Assembly (NCBI GenBank): GCA_029776255.1
Contig: JAKOTN010000080.1
Location: 1-64,000, forward strand
Reading direction: 5' to 3'
Source: Pseudomonadota bacterium
GTDB lineage: Bacteria > Pseudomonadota > Gammaproteobacteria > Burkholderiales > Rhodocyclaceae
DNA: 64,000 bases
Made by a program: the position numbers and the translations under genes
Part shown: positions 16,774-26,020 of the stretch, piece after piece
Numbering within the stretch: position 1 is the stretch's first letter
Layout of the letters: each line of letters begins with the position of its first letter
The notes under the pieces: model-generated
Databases searched by the model: none
The model's input: only the letters and a program-made list of their open reading frames with translations
Told to the model about the DNA's origin: nothing

Positions 16774-17781
16774 TCACGCCCGGTAATAGGCGCGATACCA
16801 ATCGACAAAACGCGCGATGCCCTCGGACAGCGGCGTGCGCGGCGCGAAGCCTATCCATTTTTCGAGCGCGGCGGTGTCGGCGAAGGTGGCCGGCACATCG
16901 CCCGGCTGCATCGGCAGCAACCGCTTCTCGGCGCGGCGACCCAGTTCGCGTTCGATGCAATCGATGAACTCCAACAGCGGCACCGGCTGGCGGTTGCCGA
17001 CGTTGAACACCCGGTAGGGCGCATCGCTGCTCGCCGGGTCGGGCGCGCTCGCGTCGTAGGCCGGATCGCCCCGCGGCGCGCGGTCGCCGACCCGCAGCAC
17101 CGCTTCGGCGATATCGTCGATGAACGTGAAGTCGCGCCGCACATGGCCGTGATTGAAAACATCGATCGGCCGGCCCTCGAGAATCGCCCGGGTAAACAAG
17201 AACGGCGCCATGTCCGGCCGGCCCCAGGGCCCATAAACGGTGAAAAAGCGCAGCCCGGTGGTCGGCAGGCGGTAGAGATGGCTATAGGTATGCGCCATCA
17301 GCTCGTTGGCCTTCTTGGTCGCCGCGTAAAGGCTGACCGGGTGATCGACATTGTCGCTTTCGGTGAACGGCAGACGGCTATTGCCGCCATAAACGCTGGA
17401 ACTGGACGCATAGACCAGATGCTCGACGCCCTGCCGGCGACAGCCCTCGAGAACGGCGGCGAAACCGACCAGATTGCTATCCACGTAAGCGTCGGGGTTG
17501 GTCAACGAATAGCGCACGCCGGCTTGCGCCGCCAGATGAACGACGCGCTCGAAACCCTCGGCGGCAAACAGCGCCGACATCGCGGCGCGGTCGGCGATGT
17601 CCATGGCCAGAAAACGGAAGTCGCCCTGCCCCGTCAGACGCGCCAGACGGGCACGCTTGAGCGACACCTCGTAATAATCGTTGAGATTGTCGATGCCGAC
17701 CACCCGGTCGCCCCGCCGCAAGAGGCCAAGCGCGACATGCATGCCGATGAACCCGGCGACGCCGGTGACGAGAATTTTCAA
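16774..17781 (-). CDS. UDP-glucuronate 4-epimerase-like NAD-dependent epimerase
   Basis: 335 residues from a TTG start, chosen because GGAGG lies seven bases upstream and the protein then begins with the Rossmann motif KILVTGVAGFIG. The short-chain dehydrogenase catalytic set is present: SSSSVYG and YAATKKANE (Tyr-x-x-x-Lys). The segments FFTVYGPWGRPDMA and DVFNHGHVRRDFTFIDDI are characteristic of UDP-GlcA epimerases (LpsL/WbnF group). It most likely turns UDP-glucuronate into UDP-galacturonate for capsule or O-antigen. It is first of a two-gene operon with ugd. Confidence 0.87.
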   Translation of the reverse strand: MKILVTGVAGFIGMHVALGLLRRGDRVVGIDNLNDYYEVSLKRARLARLTGQGDFRFLAMDIADRAAMSALFAAEGFERVVHLAAQAGVRYSLTNPDAYVDSNLVGFAAVLEGCRRQGVEHLVYASSSSVYGGNSRLPFTESDNVDHPVSLYAATKKANELMAHTYSHLYRLPTTGLRFFTVYGPWGRPDMAPFLFTRAILEGRPIDVFNHGHVRRDFTFIDDIAEAVLRVGDRAPRGDPAYDASAPDPASSDAPYRVFNVGNRQPVPLLEFIDCIERELGRRAEKRLLPMQPGDVPATFADTAALEKWIGFAPRTPLSEGIARFVDWYRAYYRA

Positions 17782-18082
17782 GAACAAACCTCCGCGAATG
17801 GCTGGCGACGCGCCAACGCCGGGCCGGGCAAGCAGAACCCCGGCGGGCGTGACGAACGACCAACCCGGAGTGTAACCGGAGTCCCCACACGCCACCCGGA
17901 GTCCACCCGTGCCCGAAGGCCGCCTGTTAGACTGGCGACCGTCCGCGCCCCTCCCGGCGACCACCGCCCGTGTGCCGGCGCCGCGATCGGGTGACGGCGG
18001 CGCCGAAAACCCGCCGGCGCGCAAAGACCCTAAAATAAACCGTTTACCGGCGAGAAAGCCGAAAACATCGTCGAAAGTCCGC
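17782..18082. other. Divergent promoter region between epimerase and methyltransferase genes
   Basis: About 300 bases. A TAAAAT sequence at 18031-18036 could be the -10 box for the rightward mod gene. Otherwise very GC-rich; no gene seen. Confidence 0.4.
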
Positions 18083-19705
18083 ATGCCCACCTTGAACTGG
18101 ATCGGCAAGGAAGCCGTCGTCAAACACCACCGGGAAGTTCCCAGCCGCCTGCTGGAGCCGGTGCCGGAACTGTCTTGCGGGCCGGCGCAAGGCAAGGACA
18201 GCGGCAACCTGATCGTGCAGGGCGACAACCTGCACGCCCTCAAAGCGCTGCTGCCGCGTTACGCCGGGCAGGTGAAATGCATCTACATCGACCCGCCGTA
18301 CAACACCGGCAACGAAGGCTGGGTTTACAACGACAACGTCAACAGCCCGGAGATCCGCAAGTGGCTGGGCGAGGTGGTGGGCAAGGAAGGCGAGACGCTG
18401 GACCGGCACGACCGCTGGCTGTGCATGATGTACCCGCGGCTCACGCTGCTGAAACGGTTTCTGCGCGAGGATGGGGCGATCTTCATTTCCATCGACGATA
18501 ACGAAGTGGCCGCGCTGCGGCTGGTGATGGATGAGATTTTTGGGTCGAAGAACTTCGTCGCGACCGCGCTATGGCAGAAAATTTTCTCGCCGAAAAACTC
18601 TGCACGTCATTTTTCAGAAGATCACGATTACATAGTTGTGTACGCGTCGAATGCAGATAAGTGGAAGCCAAATCTCTTGCCACGCGGTGAAGACGCGAAG
18701 GCGCGCTACAAGAACGACGGAGGTCCGCTCGGCCCTTGGACCTCTGGGGACCTACAAGCGCGGAATTACTATTCTGAAGGAACCTACCCTGTTACTTGTC
18801 CTTCGGGGCGTGTAATACCGGGGCCGGGGAAAGGCATGTATTGGCGAATTTCGAAAGCGAATTTCGACCGCCTAGATAGTGAAGGTCGCATTTGGTGGGG
18901 TGAGTCGGGTAACAACATGCCTCGACTCAAACGTTACTTGTCCGATGTAAAAGACGGTGTTGTCCCACAAACCATGTGGTTCTACAAGGATGTCGGCCAT
19001 ACCCAGGAGGCAAAAAAGGAATTATTGGATCTGGTGGACTTCGACACATCCGCCGATGTTTTCATCACCCCCAAGCCCACCCGCCTGCTGCAGCGCATTC
19101 TGCAAATCGCTACCGATTCCGATTCCCTCATCCTCGACTCCTTCGCCGGTTCCGGCAGCACCGGCCACGCCGTCCTCAAGCAGAACGCCGAGGATGGCGG
19201 CACACGCCGCTTCATTGAAGTGGAGATGGTTGCGGAGATCGCCAACAGGGTGACGGCTGGACGCACGCAACGCGTCATCGCCGGCTACACCAACGCCAAG
19301 GGCGCGGTCGTCGCCGGCCTGGGCGGCGGTTTCCAGTTCTGCCGCCTGTCCGCCGAACCCCTATTCGACGCCGACGGCCAGATCCGCCGCGACGTGCGCT
19401 TCGCGCAACTGGCCGAGTTCGTCTGGTTCGCCGAAACCGGCGCCGGCCTTGATACACCAATGCGCGGCGCCGCCGAGTCGCCGCTGCTGGGCATCCACGA
19501 GGGCCGGGCCATTTATCTGCTCTACAACGGCATCCTCAAGGACCGTCGCGTTGCCGGCGGCAATGTGCTCACCGGCCCGGTGTTCGACGCGCTGCCGAAG
19601 TTCGCCGGCCCGAAAGTGATCTACGCCGCCGCCAATCGCATGGGCCGCCGCGCGGCGCGCGAGGGCATCACCTTCAAGCAGACCCCTTACGCGCTGGAGG
19701 TGTGA
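18083..19705 (+). CDS. mod: Type III restriction-modification DNA methyltransferase (Mod)
   Basis: 540 residues from ATG 18083. It is a beta-class adenine N6 methyltransferase: catalytic motif IV DPPYNTG (70-76) comes before the S-adenosylmethionine motif I DSFAGSGSTGHA (352-363). The region between, about residues 160-310, is the target-recognition domain. Its DNA is strikingly AT-richer than the flanks (24 of 60 G/C at 18601-18660 against 42 of 60 at 19321-19380 by hand count), as if the specificity domain had been swapped in. Mod sets the recognition site, methylates one strand, and is needed for cleavage by Res. No simple repeat tract suggesting phase variation was seen. Confidence 0.93.
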   Translation: MPTLNWIGKEAVVKHHREVPSRLLEPVPELSCGPAQGKDSGNLIVQGDNLHALKALLPRYAGQVKCIYIDPPYNTGNEGWVYNDNVNSPEIRKWLGEVVGKEGETLDRHDRWLCMMYPRLTLLKRFLREDGAIFISIDDNEVAALRLVMDEIFGSKNFVATALWQKIFSPKNSARHFSEDHDYIVVYASNADKWKPNLLPRGEDAKARYKNDGGPLGPWTSGDLQARNYYSEGTYPVTCPSGRVIPGPGKGMYWRISKANFDRLDSEGRIWWGESGNNMPRLKRYLSDVKDGVVPQTMWFYKDVGHTQEAKKELLDLVDFDTSADVFITPKPTRLLQRILQIATDSDSLILDSFAGSGSTGHAVLKQNAEDGGTRRFIEVEMVAEIANRVTAGRTQRVIAGYTNAKGAVVAGLGGGFQFCRLSAEPLFDADGQIRRDVRFAQLAEFVWFAETGAGLDTPMRGAAESPLLGIHEGRAIYLLYNGILKDRRVAGGNVLTGPVFDALPKFAGPKVIYAAANRMGRRAAREGITFKQTPYALEV

Positions 19706-19711
19706 ATGCTC

Positions 19712-19849
19712 ATGAATTCCGCTGCTGCGCGAGCCGATCGCAACGTTGTCCGGTGCTCGCTCCTCGCCTATCCATTCGATATGTCTCGTCGCTCCGCGCC
19801 GTCCGCCTTGTGCTCGGCCCGCTCGCGACGCGGCCTTCAGGAGCATTGA
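19712..19849 (+). CDS. Possible 45-residue ORF between mod and res (doubtful)
   Basis: A frame from ATG 19712 to TGA 19849 fills almost the whole gap between mod and res, and its end carries the AGGAG (19839-19843) that serves res. The product would be Arg/Ser-rich with no family resemblance. It may simply be a translated spacer that couples mod and res. Confidence 0.2.
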   Translation: MNSAAARADRNVVRCSLLAYPFDMSRRSAPSALCSARSRRGLQEH

Positions 19850-19852
19850 GCC

Positions 19853-22567
19853 ATGTCCGGATTCACCCCGAAAATCTATCAACAGCAAGTGCTCGACAGC
19901 GTGGAAGCCTATTTCAAGGCCTGCCACGAACTGCCGTCGCCGTCGATTGCCTTCACCGCCACCACCGAGCGCCTGTGGGGACGCGGCAACCCGTACAACC
20001 CGCTGTCGTCCGATTTCCCGGCCGACATGCCGTACTTCTGCCTGCGCGTGCCGACCGGCGGCGGCAAGACCTGGCTGGCGGCGAAGAGCGTGGCGCTGGT
20101 CAACACGCATCTGCTGCGCGGCGAGTACAGCGTGATTTTGTGGCTGGTGCCTTCGAAGCCGATCCGCGAGCAGACGCTGCGCGCCTTGCGTGAACGCCGG
20201 CACCCGTACCACGCGGCCTTGCGCGAGGCCGGCCCGATCACGGTGCTCGATCTGGACGAAGCCAAGAGCGTGACGCGGGCGACGCTGGACACTTCGACGA
20301 CGATCGTCGTCGCCACCCGGCAGGCGTTTCAGGTGGAAGAGGAGGAGTGCCGCAAGGTGTATGAGTCCAGCGGGGCGCTGATGCACCATTTCGACAATCT
20401 CTCGCCGGCGCAGCGCGACAAATTGCTGACCGATGGCGAGGGCGGCGAGCGCACCACGCCCTGTTCGCTGGCCAACGTGCTGCGCCTGCGCCGGCCGTTC
20501 GTGGTGGTGGACGAGGCGCACAACAACCGTACCGAGCTGGCTTTCGACATGTTGGCGCGCTTCCGCCCGAGCGGGGTGATGGAACTGACGGCCACGCCCG
20601 ACCTGGAACGCACGCCGAGTAATGTGCTGCACAGCGTTTCCGCCGCCGAATTGAAAGCGGAAGAAATGATCAAGCTGCCGGTGGTGCTGGAAACCGAGCC
20701 GAACTGGCGGCAATGTCTGGCCGACGCCATCGGTCGCCGCGATGCCTTGCAAACGCTGGCCGACGAGGAGCGCCGGGCGGGCGCCGCCTATTTGCGGCCC
20801 ATCGTGCTGATTCAGTCGGAACCGCGCCGGGCCGGCGTGGAGACGCTGGATTTCGAGCGGGTGCGCCAGGAATTGATCGGCAACCACGGCATTCCGGCCA
20901 ACCAGATCATCGTCGCCACCGGCGAGGAAAAGGGGCTGGAGCAGATCGATGCGGATTTCAAGCTGGGCATCGCCGATCCGGCCTGCCCGGTCAAGTTCGT
21001 CATCACCCAGAAGGCGCTGGCCGAAGGCTGGGATTGCCCGTTTGCCTACATTCTGGTGAGCATGGCGGCGCTGCATTCGGCGACGGCGGTCGAACAGTTG
21101 CTCGGCCGGGTGCTGCGCCAGCCCGACGCCAGTCATCGACAGGCACGCGCCTTGAACCAGTCCTACGCCTTCGTGGTGTCGCGCGATTTCGCGGCAACGG
21201 CGGGGGCGTTGCGCGATCGTCTGGTGTCCGGGGCGGGTTTCGAGCGGCGGGAGGTGAATGCGTTCGTGAGCGCCGCCAAGGCGGAACAATCGCGGCTGGA
21301 TCTGGTGGGGCACGCCGGGCGCGTGGTCGTCCGGCCGGTGGCGATTACCTTGTCGGAAAAGCCGGACCTGAAGAGCGTGCCCAAACCGGTGCGCGACAAG
21401 GTCCGTTGGGACGGCCAGCGCAACACGCTGACGATCAGCACGCCGCTGACGGTAGATGAGGCCGACGTGCTCAAGGCATCGGTGACCTCCGAAACCGCCG
21501 CGGCGGCGATCGGGGCAGCCGCCGAGGTCAGCCGCAGCACGGCGATTGAATTCTTCCAGACGCCGGCCGAATTGGGCGAGCGCTTCCTCGTGCCGCGGCT
21601 GGCCTTGCGCGTGCAGGGCCAGCAAGGTGAATTGGTGCTGTTCGATGACCCGGAGGTGCTGGAGTACCCGTGGGACCTCTCGCCCTGCGATGCCGCGCCG
21701 ACGGCCGATGAGCTGACGGCCTTGGGTGCCGCGCTGAAGGTATCGGAAGGCGGCGAGATCGACATCGATGCGGGCGGCCACGTGGTGTCGCGCTTCCTGC
21801 CTGAGTTGCAGCGCGATCTGGGCCTCGTCTATCAACCTGAAAACTGGGATGAAATTCGCCTCGCCACCTGGCTGTGCCGCAATCTGCCCGAACCGTCGCT
21901 GACCCACGCGAGCAAGCAGGCGTTTGTCGCCGCGTGGGTCACCGATTTGCTGCGTCGTGAAGGGTTCACGCTGGCACGCGCCAACTTGCAGAAGTTCCTG
22001 ATCCGCCATCTGCTCGAGGCGCGTATTCGTGAACTGCGCCAGCAGGCCGTCGACAAGGCGTTCCAGCAGACGCTGTTCGGCGACGGTGCGGCATCGCGGG
22101 TGGCGGTAACCGAGCACGACGCCTTCGAATTCCTCGCCCAGGCCTATGCCCCCAGCCGCGACTACGACGGTCGCTTCGGGCACTTCGATTTCCGCAAGCA
22201 CTTTCATGGGCGCATGGGTGACTTCGACAGCAAGGAAGAATTCGCGTGCGCCTGCCAGTTGGACACGTGGGCGCAGCAGGGCCGCATCCGGTTCTGGGTG
22301 CGCAACCTGGTTCGGCGTGAAGGCAGTTCGTTCTTTCTGCAAAAGGCCAACGGGCGTTTCCATCCCGACTTCCTGTGCCAGTTACCGGGCAAGGACGGCC
22401 AGCCGGGGCCGGTTCTCGCCGTCGAATACAAGGGCGGCGACCGGTGGGCATCGGCGGCGGACGACCGGTTGATCGGCGGCCTGTGGGCCAGCCTGTCGGA
22501 CGGTCGCTGCCGCTTCGCGATGGTCAAGGACAAGCACTGGGAGGGGATAGCGGAGCAACTGACTTGA
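19853..22567 (+). CDS. res: Type III restriction endonuclease subunit (Res)
   Basis: 904 residues. Superfamily 2 helicase core: Walker A PTGGGKTW (67-74), DEAH box VVDEAHNN (220-223), TATPD, and motif VI QLLGRVLRQ. The C-terminal nuclease has the PD...ExK signature: HPDFL and, twenty residues on, VEYKGG (about 838-860). It translocates or slides on DNA and cuts near unmethylated sites when complexed with Mod. AGGAG lies nine bases before the ATG. All motifs are intact, so the system appears functional. Its stop overlaps the start of the polysaccharide membrane-protein gene. Confidence 0.93.
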   Translation: MSGFTPKIYQQQVLDSVEAYFKACHELPSPSIAFTATTERLWGRGNPYNPLSSDFPADMPYFCLRVPTGGGKTWLAAKSVALVNTHLLRGEYSVILWLVPSKPIREQTLRALRERRHPYHAALREAGPITVLDLDEAKSVTRATLDTSTTIVVATRQAFQVEEEECRKVYESSGALMHHFDNLSPAQRDKLLTDGEGGERTTPCSLANVLRLRRPFVVVDEAHNNRTELAFDMLARFRPSGVMELTATPDLERTPSNVLHSVSAAELKAEEMIKLPVVLETEPNWRQCLADAIGRRDALQTLADEERRAGAAYLRPIVLIQSEPRRAGVETLDFERVRQELIGNHGIPANQIIVATGEEKGLEQIDADFKLGIADPACPVKFVITQKALAEGWDCPFAYILVSMAALHSATAVEQLLGRVLRQPDASHRQARALNQSYAFVVSRDFAATAGALRDRLVSGAGFERREVNAFVSAAKAEQSRLDLVGHAGRVVVRPVAITLSEKPDLKSVPKPVRDKVRWDGQRNTLTISTPLTVDEADVLKASVTSETAAAAIGAAAEVSRSTAIEFFQTPAELGERFLVPRLALRVQGQQGELVLFDDPEVLEYPWDLSPCDAAPTADELTALGAALKVSEGGEIDIDAGGHVVSRFLPELQRDLGLVYQPENWDEIRLATWLCRNLPEPSLTHASKQAFVAAWVTDLLRREGFTLARANLQKFLIRHLLEARIRELRQQAVDKAFQQTLFGDGAASRVAVTEHDAFEFLAQAYAPSRDYDGRFGHFDFRKHFHGRMGDFDSKEEFACACQLDTWAQQGRIRFWVRNLVRREGSSFFLQKANGRFHPDFLCQLPGKDGQPGPVLAVEYKGGDRWASAADDRLIGGLWASLSDGRCRFAMVKDKHWEGIAEQLT

Positions 22568-25008
22568 GCGCGCGCAAGCCTCCGCCACCGCCCTCGCTCT
22601 GGCGAGCCGCGCCGCCGTTCCTGCTGGCGCTGGCGTGCGCCGGCGGCGGCGCCGCGCTGGCGGCCCATCATCCGCTGGGCCATGCGGCGGCCTTGTCTTT
22701 ATTCGCGTTGGCCTGCGCCGCCGCCGCGTGCTGGCCGACCGCGTGGCTGATCGGGTGGTCGGCCTTGCTGCCCGGTTTGGCGCTGGCCCCGTGGTCGGGG
22801 TGGATCGCTTTCGAAGAGTTCGACCTTCTCACCCTGGCGGTGGCTTTCGGCGGCTATCTGCGCTGGACCCGGCGGCGCCCGGATGGCGCCGGCGACGATG
22901 GCGCGGGTTTGGGTTGGGCCTGGCTCTGGGTGCTGCTGTGGTCGGCATCGGTGGTCCTGGCCGGGCTGCGCGGCGTGGTCGATGCCGGCGGCTGGGTCTT
23001 CGACTGGTGGCAGGCGTACCGCGGACCGATGAATGCCCTGCGACTGGCCAAGCCGACGCTGGCCTTGTGGCTGCTGCTGCCGCTGTGGCTGCACGCCTGC
23101 CGCCTGCCCGGCGATCTCGCGGCCCGCCGCCTGACGCTGGGCCTGGTCCTGGGCCATGGCGTGGCGGCGCTGGCCTGTCTGTGGGAGCGTCTGGCCTACA
23201 CCGGCCTGCTCAACTTTTCCAGCGATTACCGGACCACCGGCCTGTTCTGGGAAATGCACATCGGCGGCGCGGCGCTGGACGGTTATCTGGCGCTGACCCT
23301 GCCCTTTGCCCTTCATTGGTGGTGGCAGGCTCGTTCCCGCCTCGACTGGGCGTTGGGCGCGGCCGTCAGCCTGCTCGGAGCCTACGCGGCGATCACCACC
23401 TTCTCGCGCATCGTCTATCTGACCTTGCCGCTGGGCATCGCCTTGATGCTCGCCTTGCGTTGGCGCGCCACGCCGTCGGCGGCGCGCGACGACGGTCTGG
23501 CGACCAGTCAGCGGCTCGCCACCGCCGTGCTGGGCAGCGGCGCGGTGGCGGCAATGGTTTGGATTTTTCCGCACGCCGGCTATCGCGGCATGCTGGGCGT
23601 GCTGGGGAACGCGACACTGTTGCTGATGCTCGGGCCGCGACTGGCGACGCTGCGTACCCGCCATGTGCTGCTGACCGCCGTGCTGGGGCTGGCCGTTGGC
23701 GGCGTGTCATGGGCGATGCTGGGCGACAGCGGCGGCCCGCAAGACGCCAGCAAGGGCAGCTATCTGGCTTACGCCGCCGTCACGCTTGGCGCGGCGGCGG
23801 CGGCGATTCTGGCCAAGGGCCGCCCACGGTGGCTGCTGGCGGCGCTTGTCGGCTACCACGCCTCGCTGGTGTGCACGGTGCTGGTGGCGGGACATTGGGG
23901 CGGCGCGCCGGCGTTCGTCCATACGCTGCCGCTGGTCGGAGTCGGCACGGCGGCGCTGTTGGCCTGTGCCCTGCGCGCCGCGCATCGCCCGCCGCCGTGG
24001 CCGGCCGAATGGCGTTGGCAGGCGGGGCTGTTGGGCGCCATGGCCACCGCCGCCGTGATGGTCGGCGTATTCGACGGCGGCGCGTACATGAGCGACCGGA
24101 TGACGACTCTTGAACTGGACCGTGGCGACCGGCTGCAACACTGGCGCTCGGCGCTGAGTCGGGTGCCCGCCGACGCGCGTTGGCTCGGCGTGGGCTTGGG
24201 ACGCTTCGTCGACCGTTTCGCACTCGAGGCCGACCCCAAGCAGCGCCCCGGCGACTTTCGCCTGAGCACCGCCGACGGCGTGCCGACGATGCGCATGGTC
24301 GCCGGCACGCACGTTCAGGGCTGGGGTGAAATGCTGCGCTTGTCGCAACGGATATCCCGGCCGACAGGACTCGCCACCGCCCGCGTCACGTTGCGCGGCG
24401 CCCACGGCGCGCCGCTGCACGTCGAGGTCTGCCTCAAGCACTTGCTGTACGAGGAAGGATGCCTGGTCGGCCAGCAAAACGTCTCGGCGCCGGGGCCGGA
24501 CTGGCAAACGGTGGCGATTCCATTGGCAGGCCCGCCGTTGCCCGTCGACGACCGCGGCACGCCGCGCTGGACGGTGTTTTCGCTGGCCACCGAGGACGCC
24601 GAGCACCCCATCGACGTGCGCGAGATCTCGCTGCGGGACGCCGACGGTCGCGAACTGCTGCTCAACGGCCGCTTCGACGAACAAGGCGCGCGCTGGTTCT
24701 TCTCCAGCGATCGCCACCACATGCCTTGGCATGCCAAGAATCTGGCGGTGCATCTGCTTTTCGAACAAGGCTATCTGGGATTGCTCGCCCTGGCCGGCCT
24801 GAGCGCGACCGCCTTGTGGCGTGTCTGCGCCGGACGCGCGCGGCGCCATCCGCTGGCGCCGGCGTTGGCTGCGGCACTCCTGGGTTTCTGGTGCGTCGGG
24901 GCGATCGACAGTCTGCTCGACATGCCGCGCGTGAGCACCCTGTTTCTGCTGCTCAACGCCATCGCCTTGAGCCTGCGCGCGCCGTCCGCCGCCGCGCGGC
25001 ACGGCTGA
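22564..25008 (+). CDS. O-antigen ligase/polymerase-like membrane protein with inserted beta-sandwich domain
   Basis: 814 residues starting at a TTG that overlaps the res stop (TTGA). About twelve or more membrane helices. The core carries Wzy/WaaL-type features: TTFSRIVYLTLPLG in a central helix, LQHWRSALSRVP...GVGLGRF in the periplasmic loop, and WHAKNLAVHLLFEQGYLG before the last helices (usually HN in the family). Between the last two lies an extra stretch of about 150 residues, soluble and strand-rich, resembling a carbohydrate-binding sandwich. It probably polymerises or ligates a surface polysaccharide, matching the ugd/epimerase pair. The start is inferred from frame and overlap. Confidence 0.7.
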   Translation: MSARKPPPPPSLWRAAPPFLLALACAGGGAALAAHHPLGHAAALSLFALACAAAACWPTAWLIGWSALLPGLALAPWSGWIAFEEFDLLTLAVAFGGYLRWTRRRPDGAGDDGAGLGWAWLWVLLWSASVVLAGLRGVVDAGGWVFDWWQAYRGPMNALRLAKPTLALWLLLPLWLHACRLPGDLAARRLTLGLVLGHGVAALACLWERLAYTGLLNFSSDYRTTGLFWEMHIGGAALDGYLALTLPFALHWWWQARSRLDWALGAAVSLLGAYAAITTFSRIVYLTLPLGIALMLALRWRATPSAARDDGLATSQRLATAVLGSGAVAAMVWIFPHAGYRGMLGVLGNATLLLMLGPRLATLRTRHVLLTAVLGLAVGGVSWAMLGDSGGPQDASKGSYLAYAAVTLGAAAAAILAKGRPRWLLAALVGYHASLVCTVLVAGHWGGAPAFVHTLPLVGVGTAALLACALRAAHRPPPWPAEWRWQAGLLGAMATAAVMVGVFDGGAYMSDRMTTLELDRGDRLQHWRSALSRVPADARWLGVGLGRFVDRFALEADPKQRPGDFRLSTADGVPTMRMVAGTHVQGWGEMLRLSQRISRPTGLATARVTLRGAHGAPLHVEVCLKHLLYEEGCLVGQQNVSAPGPDWQTVAIPLAGPPLPVDDRGTPRWTVFSLATEDAEHPIDVREISLRDADGRELLLNGRFDEQGARWFFSSDRHHMPWHAKNLAVHLLFEQGYLGLLALAGLSATALWRVCAGRARRHPLAPALAAALLGFWCVGAIDSLLDMPRVSTLFLLLNAIALSLRAPSAAARHG

Positions 25009-25162
25009 CCCGATGTTGACGGTGTCGGGCAGGCGCCGCCAAGGCCCGGTTCTGGTCCCCGGCCTCCGTCGAGTGCTATATTTCCGCCCGGCCGGGCGTC
25101 GCGCCGGCGGACCGTCCGACGGCTAGCGGCATCGGCGGGAACCCTCTATCCGGGACTGCACC

Positions 25163-25549
25163 ATGTGGAAATCCATTCTTGCCATCTCCGTCGGCGCCGC
25201 GCTCGGCGCCTTGCTGCGCTGGCAACTGGGGCTGAAGCTCAACGCGTTTTTTCCGACCGTTCCGCCCGGCACGCTGGCCGCGAACCTGATCGGCGCTTAC
25301 GTCATCGGCCTGGCGATTGCCTTCTTCGCCACTTTCGCCGGCCTCGCGCCGGAATGGCGTTTGCTGGTGATCACCGGCTTCTGCGGCGGTCTAACGACTT
25401 TCTCGACCTTTTCCGCCGAATTGGCAACCCTGTTGCAGCAAGGCCGGTTGCTGGGAGCGCTGGCCATCGTGGCGGCGCATGTCGTCGGATCGGTGCTGAT
25501 GACCTTGGCCGGCATCGCCACCGTCGCCTTCGCCAGAAGCTCGGGTTGA
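25163..25549 (+). CDS. crcB: Fluoride exporter/channel CrcB (Fluc)
   Basis: 128 residues, four hydrophobic helices. Conserved features of the Fluc fold: [23 protein letters not shown] (pore Asn), and [13 protein letters not shown] with the phenylalanine box and central GGxTTFSTF. It works as a dual-topology dimer to let fluoride out of the cell. It is followed by a DUF190 gene, a common partner. No fluoride riboswitch consensus could be made out in the 154 bases upstream. Confidence 0.94.
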   Translation: MWKSILAISVGAALGALLRWQLGLKLNAFFPTVPPGTLAANLIGAYVIGLAIAFFATFAGLAPEWRLLVITGFCGGLTTFSTFSAELATLLQQGRLLGALAIVAAHVVGSVLMTLAGIATVAFARSSG

Positions 25550-25625
25550 GGTGGTGACCACCGCCGCCGCCGCGTTTCGGTCGCCGGGCAACGCGGCACG
25601 CGCCGCACAACGATGGGAGACAGGC

Positions 25626-25973
25626 ATGCAGGGTTCGTTCCTGAGATTCTACGTCACCGAGAGTCAACGGCACCGCGGCGTGCTGCTGTGGGAATGGCTG
25701 CTCGAACAGGGCAATACGCTGGGCGTGCGCGGCGGTTCGGCGTTTCGTTCGATCGGCGGTTTCGGCAGACGTCACGCCATGCACGAAGATCGCTTCTTCG
25801 AACTGGCGGGAACCGGCGGTGTCGAGGTCGAGTTCGTGGTCGGCGAGGAGGAGGAGGAACGCTTGCTGGCCTTGATCCGCCAGGAAAAAATCCGCCTTTT
25901 CTACACCCGTATCCCGGCATGTTTCGGGGTCATCAACCCGGACGCCGACGACGCCCCCGACCTGACCGCGTAG
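25626..25973 (+). CDS. DUF190 family protein
   Basis: 115 residues from the ATG following GGGAGACAGGC; the frame continues upstream but without a start of similar quality. DUF190 proteins have a PII-like ferredoxin fold. Visible are LRFYVTESQRHRGVLLWEWL, GVRGGSAFRSIGGFGR and the strand ELAGTGGVEVEFVVG. Genes of this family often sit beside crcB, as here (gap 76 bases), and are thought to help in fluoride or ion handling. The exact role is not established. Confidence 0.85.
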   Translation: MQGSFLRFYVTESQRHRGVLLWEWLLEQGNTLGVRGGSAFRSIGGFGRRHAMHEDRFFELAGTGGVEVEFVVGEEEEERLLALIRQEKIRLFYTRIPACFGVINPDADDAPDLTA

Positions 25974-26020
25974 TCCCGAGACCTCCGAGAACCGTTTGCT
26001 CGCGCGCGACGGTCCGGCAC

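Noticed and set aside
15994-17994. 666-codon plus-strand frame opposite ugd and the epimerase
   Set aside because: Antisense shadow; both minus-strand genes have full catalytic motifs.
19361-22363. 1000-codon open frame on the minus strand opposite mod/res
   Set aside because: It is the antisense of a gene with all Mod/Res motifs; GC-rich third positions leave long open antisense frames. The translation is Arg/His/Gln-rich and has no domain.
25009-25162. Fluoride riboswitch before crcB
   Set aside because: The conserved pseudoknot blocks of the crcB motif could not be matched by eye. A covariance search would decide.
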